64,000 bases of DNA from Lucinisca nassula (taxonomy: Eukaryota; Mollusca; Bivalvia; Lucinida; Lucinidae). This document shows, one piece after another, positions 38,001-53,000 of the stretch. The position numbers and the translations under genes are program-made. Position 1 is the stretch's first letter. Each line of letters opens with the position of its first letter. The stretch lies in the NCBI GenBank assembly GCA_963580285.1, contig OY757011.1, positions 161,311,908 through 161,375,907 on the forward strand, read 5' to 3'. A model generated the notes under the pieces. It was not told where the DNA came from and ran no database searches. It worked only from the letters and a program-made list of their open reading frames with translations.

Positions 38001-41000
38001 ATTGCATAACTAGGGTTATCAAATGGCTACAGCTGGATTCATGAAAATTCATATATAGCATCTACATGAAAAAGAGAAAGACCGGTATCCTTTCTTTTTT
38101 CCGTCGGGGTTCTCATTGTGGAGTTAGTCTCCTTTTCCCCTTTTTGGCTTGGACATTTGACGTTATACAGTGGGCAAATTGTGTGGCCAAATCCTGATAC
38201 AGTTTTATACCGATCAGTTTGAAACTTTGCAGGAATTTTTGGCATAGTTTGTAAATATGCATGTGATTTTGGCATTATCATCAGTTTAATTGTTGTCACC
38301 CGTTTTGAATTTTTAACTTAGCATTTATTGTTTTAGTTTAAATACTATTTAAGTGCAATGTAGTGGTAACCAAACGGTTAGAGCTAGAATCCTGACATTT
38401 TATATATAGCATTAGCATAAAAAATAAGCGGACCCGTATTTTTTCCATCCGGGGTCATCAGAGTTATTCCCCTTGATGCCCTTTTGCAACTCTTGCATTT
38501 GGGTATTTTGTGCGCGCAACTCCTCATACAGATTTATACCGACCAATATGAGACTGTGCAGGCAGTTTTGTCATGGTCTGTAGATTTGTATGTGATTTTG
38601 GAGTTATCGTCCAATCAGTTTTTTACTATTTCCGACTTATGTGAAGCCCCTGTGTTGTAGTGGATCCCCTTAAAAACCCGGGGTCGTGGTTTCGACCCCG
38701 GGATTCTGCAGACTTTCGGATGAGTCATTAAATCGAGGTCCTGTCTCCGTATGACCATAGATGTTTGTGGAACGTAAAACTCAAACTCACACACACACAA
38801 TTCTCCGATTACTGAATTTTGCCATTTTTTGGGATAAAATACCATTTAATTGCATTGTATTGGCTAACAGCTAAAATCTTGCAATTTTATATATAGCATC
38901 AAAATAAAAAAATAAGCAGACCAATGTATATATATATGTTTTTCATTGGAATTCTCTTAACATAGTAATTCCCCCTTAGTTTACCCCTTTTCGACTTAAA
39001 CATTTGACAGAGATGGTCGGTACTTTGCGTGCACACCTATCCATACTCATATATTCCAGTCATTTGAAAACTTTGTAAGCTCATTTGTAATGGTCTGTAG
39101 ATGTCATGTGATTTTGGCGTTATCGTCGATTTAATTTTTATGGCTTCTTTCGACTTTTAAACTCAGCCGTGTTTGGTGCTTAAGTTTTCTAGTCAATGCA
39201 TATTTAAGGGAAATGATACAGTAGAGGGCATAGTGTTATACAAACATATTTTCTGGGGTTTTTTCTTGCATTTATGATCAAATATTAAATTTTGGAAAAA
39301 AGCTTACAAGCATTTATCTGCATATACTGATTTTTTTATTTGTCTTTTAATTTCTGTATGATGTACGGACAAGTCTTTTATAATTCCACCCAGAATGGCA
39401 GAGTACTGATTCTTTTTTTTTCACATTTCTTTAATGTTATGAATATGAATGAATGTATGTGCATGTCCCATGATGAGTCAGACTTAAATTAACTAAAATC
39501 AGTAATCCGTAACCGGATCTATAGGCTACTCTAGTAGGAATAATCTGGTACTGGACCTCTTTACTCCGGGATCACTTGCTTCTGAAGGACGATTCCATAG
39601 TTAGAAGATCTAAGTCTATGTTACTAACAATGTCTGTGTATTTTCATTGAACATTTATAGCAACTGCCAGTCATGTTTGAAATTTCTAATTGCATTAGAA
39701 GTATCAGCTTTGTAAATGATTTTGAAGCCACTTTGTATTTAAAATTCCGAAAAAAAAATATCAAGCAGAGATCTGAGATTGTAAGGGTTAATATCTTTTA
39801 ATCTTATCATTTTCGTTTACCATCCACTGGTGAAAAATATCAAACACAGAACTGAGATTGTAGAGTGAATATCTTTTAATCTTATTACATGCATTTTCGT
39901 TAACCATTCGCTGGTAAAAATATCTAACAGAGATCTGATATTGTGAGGGTGAATTCTTTCAATCTTACCATTTTCGTTAGCATTCGCTGTCGGTTGGTGT
40001 CTTGATGCTCTGACTCTGGTCGGGCCCAGCGGAGTCCAACTGTTGGTTTCCTTTTGCTCCAGCATTTCAAATTTGACATGCTGTCGAGTCCTAATCTTTG
40101 TTTATCTTTGTTTCATCTCTGTATTGGTATTCGTTAGATTTTATTTGCTCATGGATTTTGCACCGATGATTTTGAAATCCGTCGTGCGGACTGAACAAAT
40201 CATTTGTCTAAACAACGACAGACCCAAGGCCGAGGATAGTGGCCACGTAAAATCAATTTAAGCACATTCCCCACCCACCCCCTTCACAGACACGCTAAAA
40301 ACTTGAAACTTGCCGCGCCACAATGGGATTCTTCTGTTTTGGTTTTCTACCGCTTCAAAACCTAAAGCTACAGGGGAGCTTATAGGATAGGCAGTTGTCC
40401 GTCGTCGTAGTCGTCTGACGTCATCTGGCGTCTGACGTCAACACTTTCAAACGACAACTCCTCTGAAGCCACTAGGCTGACTGGGCCCAAGTTTTATCTG
40501 TAGCATCCTTGGGCTGGTGGATTGAAAGTTTCTATTTTTATAAAAATCGGCTCTTTAATGTGGTTGCTATGGCAACTCATAGTTCCCATAGACTTAAAAT
40601 GCGGAAAATTGAAAAACTGGTATTTACTGCCAAATCATTGCAGTTAAGGCGTAACTATACCAAATTTAGTGACACAGAGGCCTTTCTGATATTTAATCTT
40701 CATCAGTGTGTATCAAGCCCAAAGTTATGAAACCGAAACGGATGATTGGCAAGACACGGCAAACACAGCACATCCCCCATCGAGCACACACCGACCAACG
40801 TAGCTCATGAGACAGGTCAACTGGAGGCATCAGGCAAGAGACGCCCACCCGCGGACTTATAGGCGTCCCCAACCGAGCCAACATCAGCAAACATGGCCCA
40901 CCTTCCACGGAAGTTCGGGCATCAGGAAGGAGATGTCCAAAGTAGCGAGACTTGCAAAATTCAAAATATAACAAAAAGGGGGCAACCAAATCTGCTAAGA

Positions 41001-44000
41001 TACATGTCTCACCTGACAAGTAAGTCTTAGTTTTAGAAAAAATACAATTTTATACTGCAAAAGTTAAAGATATAATATAGCTATTTAAATCATTACCAGA
41101 GTACTGACGTCAACACCGTAGTATCAACCTCAGCACTGAGGAACTGATACTGAGCTGATGATACCCTCAGGGACGAACGAATCATCCACCAGCAGATATA
41201 TCGACCAAGTGGTTGCAATTAAGGCGTAACTATACCAAATTTAGTGACACAGAGGCCTTTCTGATATTTAATCTTCATCAATGTGTCTCAATCCCAAAGT
41301 TATGAAACCGAAACGGATGATTGGCAAGACCCGGCAAACACAGCATATTTTTACAAAAACTTTAATTGAAAGGTTCCTTGAGTAATCTTCTCTCAGCCAT
41401 ATGCTTTCATGCCAACCCGGGGGACCTCGGAGGTGACGGGGCCATGCCCCACCCCCCTCCACTTCATAAAAGGCCATATATCTCAGAAACCATTCAGATC
41501 ACCACAAAATATCCATATAAATTATTTTTCCTTATGTTAAAACGCATTCAGTGACACCAACTTGGAGGTATCCAGGGATGTACCGGGGCCATGCCCCACC
41601 CCCTCCACTTCATAAAAGACCCAATATCTCCGAAACACCATTATATATTTTTATTCCTTATGATAAAATACATTCAGTGACATAAACCTAGCGGTATTTC
41701 GGTGTGCGCTGGGGCCATGACCCACCCCTACACTTCACAAAAGGCTATATATCTGGAAAACTCTTCAGTGCCAAACCCCTTAACCATATATATTCTTGCT
41801 CCTTATAATAAAACGTATTCAGCGACACCGACCTGGGTTGCCTTGGATGTGCTACCCCACTAACCCCTCCACTTTATAAAAGGCCCAGTATCTCAAAAAC
41901 CTTACAGATCCCCACAACTAGACCATACATGTTCTTGTTCTTTATAATAAGACACATTCAGTGACACCAACCTAGGTGTCTCGCGGGGTGCGCTGGGGCC
42001 ATGCCTCACCCCTAAACTTCACAATAGGCCATATAAATGAGAAACTGTTCAGAGCCCCACCCCTAAACCCCTAAAGCCCAACCCCTAAACCATATATATT
42101 CTTGTTTCTTATGATAAGAGGTATTCAGTAACAGCAGCCTTCCCCCTACCCCTACGGATTGCCCCGGGTGATGTCACACCCCTTTACTGCTTTAAAAGCC
42201 ATATACATCAGAAACCATTCAGATCCCCACCCCTTAACCATATATCTCCTCCGCTGTTTAAAATGCCTCATTTCTCGGGAACCGTACAGATCCCCACTCC
42301 TATACCATATATATTCATAAGACGCATTTAGTGATACATTCCACGGCCCTATTGGGTCAATGCCCCTCCCCCACAACTTCATTAAATGCCTAATATTTCA
42401 AATACAGTCCATATGGGTGCTTATTTGGGTAGGAGGTTTGGGAGCCTTTAAATTGGTAGACTAAAATCATACCATGTTAAAATGCATGGCTGCCAGTGGG
42501 CAGTGTCCATCTGAGCTCTGGTGAGCATAGTGGTCCAAGGGCCTCTTTTATTGTTACAGTATGTAATGCTAATATCTTTAATATTTTTTCATTTTGGAGA
42601 GCCATTCGACCATTTCGTCGGTAAGTAACTGAGTTTGGCTTTCCGCGTGTCACGTTTTCATTATGGTGAAATGTTTTTCTTTTGGTGTCTTGGATGGGAG
42701 GTTCGCAGTAATTGTATCGCTTCCTGATCATTGCCTTCGCTTCTGTTTTAGATCACAAACTTCAGAAGGAAATCCGAACAGGCAATTTATGAAAAATTAC
42801 ACTCCCGTTCAGATTTTGATTTGTGTTTATTTTTCATTTTCATTTCGCCTAAGGCAAATCAGTATCATGTGTCTCTTTTGGACATCGAAGAACAACTAAA
42901 ATATTTAACAAAAAAAAACTGTCAGTTACCTTCGAATGTTGCCTTTTTACGCCACTTTAGAAGCCGATGCGTTCAAAAATAGAAGTCGATGCGTTTTTGC
43001 GAAGCCTTTGCGTTTGTACTAACACATACTAAAAAATCAATTCACGACTATCTACGCATTTCGTTGACTGAATAAACTTATTAGACCTGTTTGCAGATGA
43101 TGCCACTGTGCATGCTGCAGGGCCTGCAGTTCCGAATCTGTGTAGACAACTGCTGACTTGATTTGTTATGCAAATGGTGCTCTGGTAATGATATGAAGCT
43201 TAATATTCTAAAAATAAAAACTATGTTCATATCATCTAAGAAAGGTACCAGTAAACTAATGTTTAATTCACCAATTTTCATAGTTGCTGGTGAACAAATT
43301 CATGTATCAGACAATGAAAAAACTCTTGGTGTCCATATAGACAATACACAGCCCTGGGCATCTTATGTAGAGTGAGTAAGTGAGTTTTACGTCCCACCAA
43401 CAACTAAGGTCATACGGAGACGGGAACACGGTTTAAAGACTCATTCGAAAGTCTGGAGAAGCCTGGGATCGATCCTGCTATCCCTGGTTTGCAAGGCGAG
43501 TAGTGTAACCACTAAACTACGGATGCTTCTGATTTTATGTAGAATTAACTCTGAAAAAATAACTCATTTCTGTACGTCATAAGCAGGATCAAACGGTACC
43601 TCTCAATCCCAGTCAGAAAGCGTTTCTACAATGCATACATCCCCCCCCCCACCTTGATTATTTTTCACTTTTCTTGGAATTGCTGATGCCGAACTGCTGA
43701 ATTGTGCAGTGAAATTTCAACACAAGGTGCTGCATGATCAATTTTAAACAAGCCAATATACACATCATCCAATGGACTGTTTACAGAATTAAATTGGATG
43801 GCATTTCCAACAAGAGTAAATTATTAAAAAGCTATTTTGGTGTACAAAATATTGAATAACATTACAAGGTTTGTTTTAGTTCACAAGTGAAGTAAACACT
43901 CACAGCCTTAGATCAGCTTCTATGTGCTTTGTAGCAAAATCCCATTTATGAAATTAACAGGAATACCCTTGCTAATATGGAATACGATCCCAGAAAACAT

Positions 44001-47000
44001 CAATTTCCCTTCCACAGTTTAGGCAAAAGACACTTGGAATGGTCAGCAACCCAGTCGCAGTTATAATCTAAGCTGTATATATTTTGGCATGTATTTTGTT
44101 TGATTGATTTGAGGTTTAACGCCCCCGTCAGCACTGTATATGTCATTTAGGAGACGTTGGTTCCAATTTTATGGGACTTTTACCCGACATTGAGATGAAA
44201 AGACATCTCAAGCTCTGTCGCTTAATAAAACCAATAGGGTTTATAAGCATGGAGGTCCGACTCGCACCGGTTTGCCTGGGCAGGCTTAGATCCTCTAAGT
44301 GGTTTACCCGTACTCCTGTGCAGTCGGGTTCAGCTCTTCGTGGAAGCATCATGCAGCACGTCTATTTCTTTAAGTCCCGATGGGCGGGGCCGTTTTCGCA
44401 TGTTTACTTGTGATAACAGATATATGTAATTTTCCATGTTCATACTTTATATATGTATACGCTGAATGAGGACCCAAGGGAAGATTGGACTGTTTCTAAC
44501 TGGGCCTTCTCGTTAAATAAAGTCATTACTATTATTATGATTATTATTATTATTATTAGATTGGTCAGGTAAGAGGTTTGTGTTGTTTGTGGAATCTTTT
44601 TATTCTCAGGGACATTAATGTGGATATATGAATATACGAAAACATGTTGAACCGGTAATGAGTCACGGGGATATAACTGATATGTATGGTAATCGCAGCA
44701 TGGGATTGGAGAGAGGGTATTTTGAGCGAATGAGTGAAGCTGAGATGAGTGGGTTGGGGAGCGTGGGCTGTGAATCTCATGATTGCGCCTTTACCTGTAA
44801 ATATACCCATATAAAATTAATGAGAATTTTGAGAATACATGTATATTGATTTCCACGGAAACTGCTCAGATGATTCTGTCCTAACAAACATAACCTGTTG
44901 GTAAATTTGTAAACCGTGGAGGACCATTTTCTTCCACGTCCACTGTGAGGACTGTCGAAGATGCGCCATATTCATCAGAACACACGATCGTGATGACGAA
45001 CGTCGATGTCACAGCATGTTTCAAGTTGGGGTTATTCAAGAGGTAGACTTCATAATCTGAAATGCACACGTAAATTATCAAAGCACTCAGGGTACTGGTG
45101 GGCCGATTGTCTTTGAGTGTAGGCTTGGAAAATAGTCCTGGACCTTCGTTTAATCATTAAATTCCAGTTGTCTGATCTGTGTCTGCATTATTAGCCAAGC
45201 CCAACCCATGATTCCAGTCCAGATTCTACAGGTAGCCCTCTTGCGCACTGATAAGAATAGCCCCGACTGTTTTCTATAAATAACCTTTGCCTAGTCTTCC
45301 GACAAGTCAGTGACAGTAATGTGGACTTAAGCATTGAAAAAACTTACTACGCTTTATAACTTTAGGTCGATTGTTTAACAATGAGTCTGTGTGCCCGAAA
45401 CGGCACAAGCTGAAATGAACAACTGATCGGAGTCTTTGTGACTGGCAAACGTCATCATCTTAGGATCCTGCCTCTTCCACAGTGCAGAAATCGAAAATTC
45501 TGATGGGCGAGCAGGCTACTCTGTTATATACAATTTCATATGTTAATGACTAGGAAACATTTTCATGGCATGACCCTCCTTAAAACATTAAACTATTTCT
45601 CAGTAACAGTTCCTGAGCAGTCGGGATAAAACATTCATGGTATAACATTCTGTAAGTGCACTTGGTCCCGAGTCGGGATATCGTAGGACAAGAAATGCAA
45701 TGCCAATTACGAAAACACGCCTATACAAATACATTGTAAACTTTACCGCCAAAACAAAAAAAAAAAAAAACGAAACTTTTAAGAACATTTTGATATTTTT
45801 TCTTATTTCTGCTCAAAATATAGATTGTGGGTACTCGTTAGAACCGCCTCTACTCGTAAGAACCACCTCATCGAGGCGGTTCTAACGAGCACTCATAATT
45901 TATATTTTAGAGCAGAAGTAAGTACAATAAGATTTACCCCTGTAAATCTCAGTTTTACTATATAAAATAGGGGTTCAGGGGGTTCCAAATTATATAGGCG
46001 CGTTTTCGTTATCCCGACGACGGACAATATCATAATGTTATTAATCAAGTAAATTCGTATTGGATCAATTACAGGTCCGAGGTCTGCTGTATTGCCGAAG
46101 GCCGAGGGTCAATACAGCTGATCGAGGACCTGTAAAGTTGACATTATTATAACATAACATAAAAAACGAAAGGCGGCGACTGATCAGGGCCTACATGGTT
46201 TGCAGTACAGGGGCCAGTTGTTCAAAACTAACGACGTCGTTAGTTAATGTAACGTTAAAACTTTGATCATTTAATATGGCAAATATGCTAATATTTTTGG
46301 TGAAAAAATGTGAGCAGCTTTTGCAATGCAAAAGCTGCTCACATTTTTTCAGCAAAAATACCAAAATTTTAAATACTAAACTTGTTAGAACAGTTACAAA
46401 TATGACCACTAACGAGCTCGTTAAGCTAACGATGCTTTGAACAACTGGCCCCTGGACTTTAAGGGTTAAACAAAAACAGTCTAAGTCCCCGTTCAGGACC
46501 AATTTCCAACCAACAATCAGAGGCAATCGGCCCACCATTGCCGTCAATGCTTTTATATTATATAGCTATGAGTATTTTGTGTCCCAAAGATACATTTATA
46601 TAAAAGAGGTGGCCTGTTTAATAGTCTCCAATAAACAAGTCCTACATCAAAATCAAAGGGATTCTGAGGTGATTATGAGCAGAGACTCTCTTAGAGATAT
46701 GTTTTAAAGGGGGCTCTTTAAGGGGAACTTGTGTGATGGTATACTTTTACTGAGATTGTTTCCACAAAATGTTGTTTTATTTTTTTTATTTCAAAAAAGT
46801 TAAGAAAAACGCTGACATATCCATTGTTTCATTTACTCAAAAGTGAACAGAAGAAAACAAACACGGTAAAGGAAAATGGACTGATTAATTCAAGATCTCA
46901 TCAATCAGTTAACAACTATTTATTCATTTATTTATTTTGTGAAAGTATGTGACGTCTAAAACATTAGCATTTTATAGTTTCAGTAAAGATAAAAAAATAT

Positions 47001-50000
47001 AAAATGCTTCTTGTTTTAGACACAATCATATCAGAAAAGAGAAAGCCTTATACCCTACATTTTTATAAAGTAAAACGGGAGTATAGAGGGGCCCACCTTA
47101 TTTTTCTTAGTTTTAATCAAAAACATATATTGTGGGTCCTCGTAAGAACCGCCTAAAGAGTACTCATAATGTAAAAAAAAAACATATTGAACAGGAAAAT
47201 TGGGGTTTAGTAGTTTAGGTCGTAGTACCAAAGCGTTAATCCAAAATCATTAATCCATAGACAATTGGCAAATATCAATGTTCAGACCAACAGACATGGA
47301 CTCCAAAAGAGTGTAATCAGGCGTCCTAGGATAGTAAGCATTACTTGGTAAGCAAGCTTCGCCCACCATGTTTAGATGAGTATACATTATTTTTTTGTCT
47401 TATTTCTACTCAAAACATATTGTAGATCCTTGTTAGAACGTCCCCACCGAGGCAGTTCTAACGAGCACCCACAATATATATTTGGAGTAGAAATATTAAA
47501 GATACCAGGATTTTTATCTAAAACATTTCACTTTTGGTGGTAAAATTTAACCAATGTATTTGAATAGGCATGTTTTTGTAATGATTATAAATAATTGTGT
47601 TTCTTCCATTAATATCAAAAACAGGACATAGTTATCAAACAAGTAAACAAGTAAATATATGTGATATGTCAAACCTACGTCCCTAGGTAATTGATCACCC
47701 TGTCTTGGTCCCCAACCTGTATGACAGCCAGATTATCCCGTCATAAGCGTGTTATGTAATCCAAAAGGAGTTTAAATCTCAAAATATGCACTTTACCAGA
47801 ATATAATGAAAGCGTTATTATTTTTTTTCGCGTGACTGCATTGAGTCGCCAGGTTTTACCTAACAATTAAATTCGAAAGCATCCGTGTACAGGGGGAATA
47901 ACAAGAAAGTGTGCTGATACCGTGTTTTATCATACATTTAGTATAAAATACTTAGTTTTTGAATATGCGATACGAACGTGACACCAATGCACGTATAACG
48001 CTTGCACGTGCTGCCATATCGCATGGGCTTTATCATACCCCAAAAATCCATATCACAACCCTTTATCGCACCCCTAAGCCTTTATCATACCTCTGACGTC
48101 ACCCTATTCGGAACACGCGGCGTTCTTCCTTTTGCGGCATTTCGCATTTGTTGTTCAGGACGCCATTTGCAATTTGCAATATTTTCGTCTGTTCGAACTG
48201 TTTGGCAAAAAAAAAAAAAAAAAAAAAAAACAACAACAAGAAACATGGCACGGCGCAGCGAATACGAGAGGAAAATTGGCGAAGGATTGCTGACATTTTT
48301 TTTTAAAGTGAAATGTATGATAAATAAATTATGATATGGCATTTTTCATATCATAACCCCATATCAGCCCTCGACCCATATCAGCCCTCAGGCCTTCGGC
48401 CCTCGGGCTGATATGGGAGTCTCGGGCTAATATGGGGTATGATATGAAAAATGCCATATGATAATCTCTATATATCAACACTAATGTTACTCGGATTTTA
48501 TCGCCCATTTCTAATCATTCAAAATGTAGTATAGGCATATAACAAAATGGTTTCTTGCTTGGATGATGTTTATTTCTGACGAAACATGTGTGATAATTTT
48601 CAAACAAAGGTCGTGTGTGCTCGATATCCAGGCGGTTTGCTTACGTCCCACTAACAGCAAAGGTCAGTTAGGTCGATATATCAGTTTAAAGACTTATGCA
48701 AACCTACGACCCCTGGCTTTTGAGACGGGTAGCTTAATGACTGCATTGCGCAGGCATCTCATGGAGATGGTCCTAAAAAGTACCCAGATTCAATAGTTTG
48801 CTGCAAGAAGACTGTAAATCATTTATAATATTGTAAACTACCCTTGTCTCCAAGTTGTATGTGGGTTACAGAGTATTCATACTACGGGCTCTGAACTACA
48901 TGACCCTTCTTTCATGCATCAACGCATTGGATCTCCATATTAAAGGTGTTGTTGAATCGATACACCTTAAAGTTTTATGGATACAGACTCTAAATAAGAA
49001 GAAATGGGACTGCATCACGATGACAAGTCCTTGTAAATAGCACCCCTCTAAACCCTACTTTACATTAAGAAAACACGCCTATACAAATTCATTGTAAACT
49101 TTACGTCCAAAAAAAAAAAACACACGAAAGGTTTGAGATGAAAAATTGTGATTTTTTTCTTATTGCTGCTTAAAATATAGATTGTAGGTACTCGTTAGAA
49201 CGCCCCTAGAACCACCTCATCGAGGCGGTTCTACCGGGTACCCACAACCTATATTTAAGAGCAAAAACCAGAAAAATAAGGTTTATCCCTGTTAAGCCCA
49301 GTTTTACTATATAAAAGTGGGGTTCAATGGGGTCAAAATAGTATAGGCTTGTTTTCGTGATGATATAGAGAAAACGTGGGTTTACAGGGGTATACGTTAG
49401 TTTTCTACAGGGTTATACGTTAGTTTTCTATAGCCGCCTCAGTTAGGCAAGACATAGGTTGTGGGTACTCTTTAGAACCGCCTCAATCAGCCTATGTTTT
49501 AAGTATAAATAAGATAATCATAACGATTTTTCACAGAAAATTAACCGTTTTAGTGGTATGAATAAGTGCAATATGTTGCACAGGTGTGATATCGTAATGG
49601 GATTCCAGGTTTTGCGATGTAGAGTGTGCTTATTTCTTATTCGAACATACAGTCAGGTGGTACTAGGGGTGATCAATAAATTCGAGAACTTTTGCTATAA
49701 CTTAATAATGAAAAACGATACTTATTACTTCTCGACATAGGATCCCTTGACCTTGATACACTTTTGACATCTGTTCATCCACGCGCCGAACGCGTGACGT
49801 AAGCCGTCACGTGACACCTCCCTAAGCACCACCGTTATAGCAGCCCCTAGTTCATCTCGCGTCTCATATTTTACACCATGCAGCTGATCCTTCACATTTG
49901 GAAACAGGGAAAAGCACAGCTAGCCAAGTCTGGGCTATACGGTGGATGCGGTAGAGTTTCGATACCCAGTTCCTTGAGGGTGGACGTCACAAGTTGACTC

Positions 50001-53000
50001 ACGTGCACTTGAGCGTTGTCTTGGTGCAAAATGAACCCCGACCTTACAAGTTCGGGACGTTTATCTCGAATAGCTCTCTGCAACTGGAATTTAATTAGAT
50101 GTGCGTAGTATTCACTATTGACTGTAGTTTTAGCTGACACCATGTGATTCAACACAATTCCTTTTGTGCCACAGAATATGATGGACATAACTTTACCCAC
50201 TGACTTGGAAAGTCGGGCTTTTACAGGCGATGGTGACGATGCATGCTTTCACACGGAACTCTGTTGCTTGCTTTCCGGCTCAAAGAAGTGGAACCATGTT
50301 TCATCACATGTTATTATTTTATTCAGGAACCCATCACGTTCCTCTGCATATCGGTAGAGAATATCTCGACAGATCTGTTTCCTTACTCTCTTCTGGTCAG
50401 GCTGAAGTAGACGAGGTACCCACCTTGCACAGACGCGGCTTAATTCAAGCTTTTCCGTTAGAATCTCTTGGGCTGTGCCATAACTTAAGTTAAAGACCTC
50501 CGCTACATTTCTAATAGTCACTCGCCTGTCTTCCATTACGTATTGTTCAATGGCAGCACAGTTTTCCTCTGTAGTATCCTTCACAATGCGGCCAGATCGG
50601 GCGTCATCTTTGGTCGATGTTCTTCCGTCATTGAAGCGATGCCACCATTTATGAATACAAGATTTCAAAAATGCTGCTTCTCCGTATATTTCTTGGAGAT
50701 CCTCTTTGATTTCGCTCATAGTCTCCCCTAATTTTACATAGAATTTACTGATAGTCCTCTGTTCTGCAAAAACGTCGTCAGCCGTTTTTGAACGGTGAAC
50801 GTGAAGTATGACGTCGAAAATATGACGTCACGAACGTAATACCTTGATGACGTTGTCCGTAGCGTGCTATTCTCTCGACCATATAAATTTTATTGCGATT
50901 GGTCGTATATTAAAAAAGTTATAGCAAAAGTTCTCGAATTTATTGATCACCCCACGTAAATATTAATTTTGTTTGTTTGTTTGTTTTGTCGTTAAACGTC
51001 CCAGTCAACACTGTACAGGTCATTTTGGAGACGATGCTTCCAATTTTGTGAAACTTTTACCCGACATTGAGACGAAATGACATCTCAAGCCCTGCCGCCC
51101 AATGAAACCAATAGGGTTTATAAGCAACGGTCCGACTCGCAACGCTTTACCTGGGCAGGCTTAGATTCTCTGAGCGGTTTATTAGTACTCGTGTGCGGTC
51201 AGTTTTAGCTCTGCGTGGAAGCATCATGTAGCCCATCTATTTCTTCAAGCCCCGATGGGCGGGGGCCGGGTAAATATTAATACGATATAATTCAGTTATT
51301 CAGACCATCTAAAATATGACGAAAGCATATATAGGGGAACATGATCTTCGTCCGACGGAATATTCTAAAGATATAATAATCACAGGGGCGTGATTGTCAT
51401 TAAATGAAAACCTGAGCGGTATACCAATAGATCCTTTCCATATTCCGAAGATCGTTACCGCTGGAGAAACGTCAATGATGTCACATGCGACGGCATCACC
51501 TTCAGGGTCAGTGACGTTAAGTGTGTATATACTTCTCTGAGCAATCTCATTCTCATTGACATTCACAGGTGTTGGTGGTGACAATAATATGGGTGCCTGG
51601 TTAGGTATTACGTCAATCTGAATAGAAAAGAATGACAGTACATGATTCGATTAAATTGAAAAATGTTTACGGAACCATGTTGAAAACGGTACGCTTCAGT
51701 TGTAATACCATGTAGTTGCTGTCAATAACTAGTATAGTCCGAACAAATTGGCATGAGACTGGTGAACTCTATTACCATAATTTCACGATCGACTGAATGC
51801 ACGTATTTATCTTCGCTGTCTCCCGAAGATGATGATATTGGTATTCAATACATAGGGGTCGGTAAATGGGTCGCAATTCACGAGATGCGGAAAATTCACG
51901 AGAGGTTTACGAAAGTCGACGTATTAGGCGATAACATTGACTAATTTATTCCTTGCATAAAGGTCAGTCTCATGTCAAATTGTTCGAACTATAAAACTCG
52001 CTCACAAAGATCCTATAGACTGTAAATACAATTGTATGCCTAATTCTGAAAGACATATTTCTGAAAAAAAAAATAACACTTCGATCGCTGCAGAAAATTC
52101 TAGAGCGGACAGCAGTCTGTTTTCCATTATATTTGCTGAACAAACGATTCACGTAAATTGTCATGCCTTATTTTCGTCGAAAAATAAGAACATTCATCTG
52201 AAATACTATGCCGTCTGCTAAACGTGCTCAGCGCTTGAGGGTTAACAAAGAATGTCATTGAAAGTTTATGGGTCTGCGTATGGTCCAGTAAAGTGAAAAT
52301 AGTCATAAGCTGGAAATATCAGAAAAGTTGGATCGCTTTTGCTCCACCGCGTGACGTGAAGATCACATTGTTGCACATATTCTATACTTAACGTTATTTC
52401 TATATAAATCAGTAACATTAGAACTCTTCATCACGAAAACACGCCTACATAATTCTGATCCCTTTGAACCCCACTTTCATTTTGTAAAACTAGGATTTAC
52501 GGAGGGTTGACCCTTAGTTATCTATTTCTGCTCCAAAATAAAGATTGTTGGCATCGTCGATGAGACGGTTCAATGCGTACCCACGACCTATATTTTGGAC
52601 AGAAATAAGAAAAATATCAAGGCGGTTCTAACGAGTACCAACAATTTATATTTTAGAGAAATAAGAAAATATGACATATTTTCATCTAAAAGTTTCATTT
52701 TCGGGCAGTAAAATTTACAATGTATTTGTGTAGCCATGTTTTCTTATAATTAATGTCTCCTAAAATGATGTAATCTAGACTAAGTAACATAAGTAAACGG
52801 CCCCCGCCCATCGGGGCTTGAAGAAATAAATGGTTGCATGATGCTTCCACGCATAGCTGAATGCGACCGCACTTGAGTACTGGTAAATCGCATAGAGGAT
52901 CTAAGCCTGCCCAGACAAAACTGTGCGAGTCGGCCCGTCCATGCTTATAAACCCTATTGGTTTCATTGGGCGACAGGGCTTGAGATGTCATTTCATATCA

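Larger units (their letters stand above)
43076..44560 (+). pseudogene. LINE RT remnant with 3' end, interrupted by two SINEs
   Basis: Plus-strand, broken frames give LFADDATVHAAG, MKLNILKIKTMFISSKKG and EKTLGVHIDNTQPWASYVE, typical of LINE RT after the FADD box. After a SINE (43372-43534) they continue with SRIKRYLSIPVRKRFYNAYI. The 3' end near 44470-44560 has CGTTAAATAAAGTCATT and an ATT-repeat tail, a common LINE terminus. A second SINE (44099-44394) also lies within. It is in the cadherin intron between exons 4 and 5. Confidence 0.75.
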
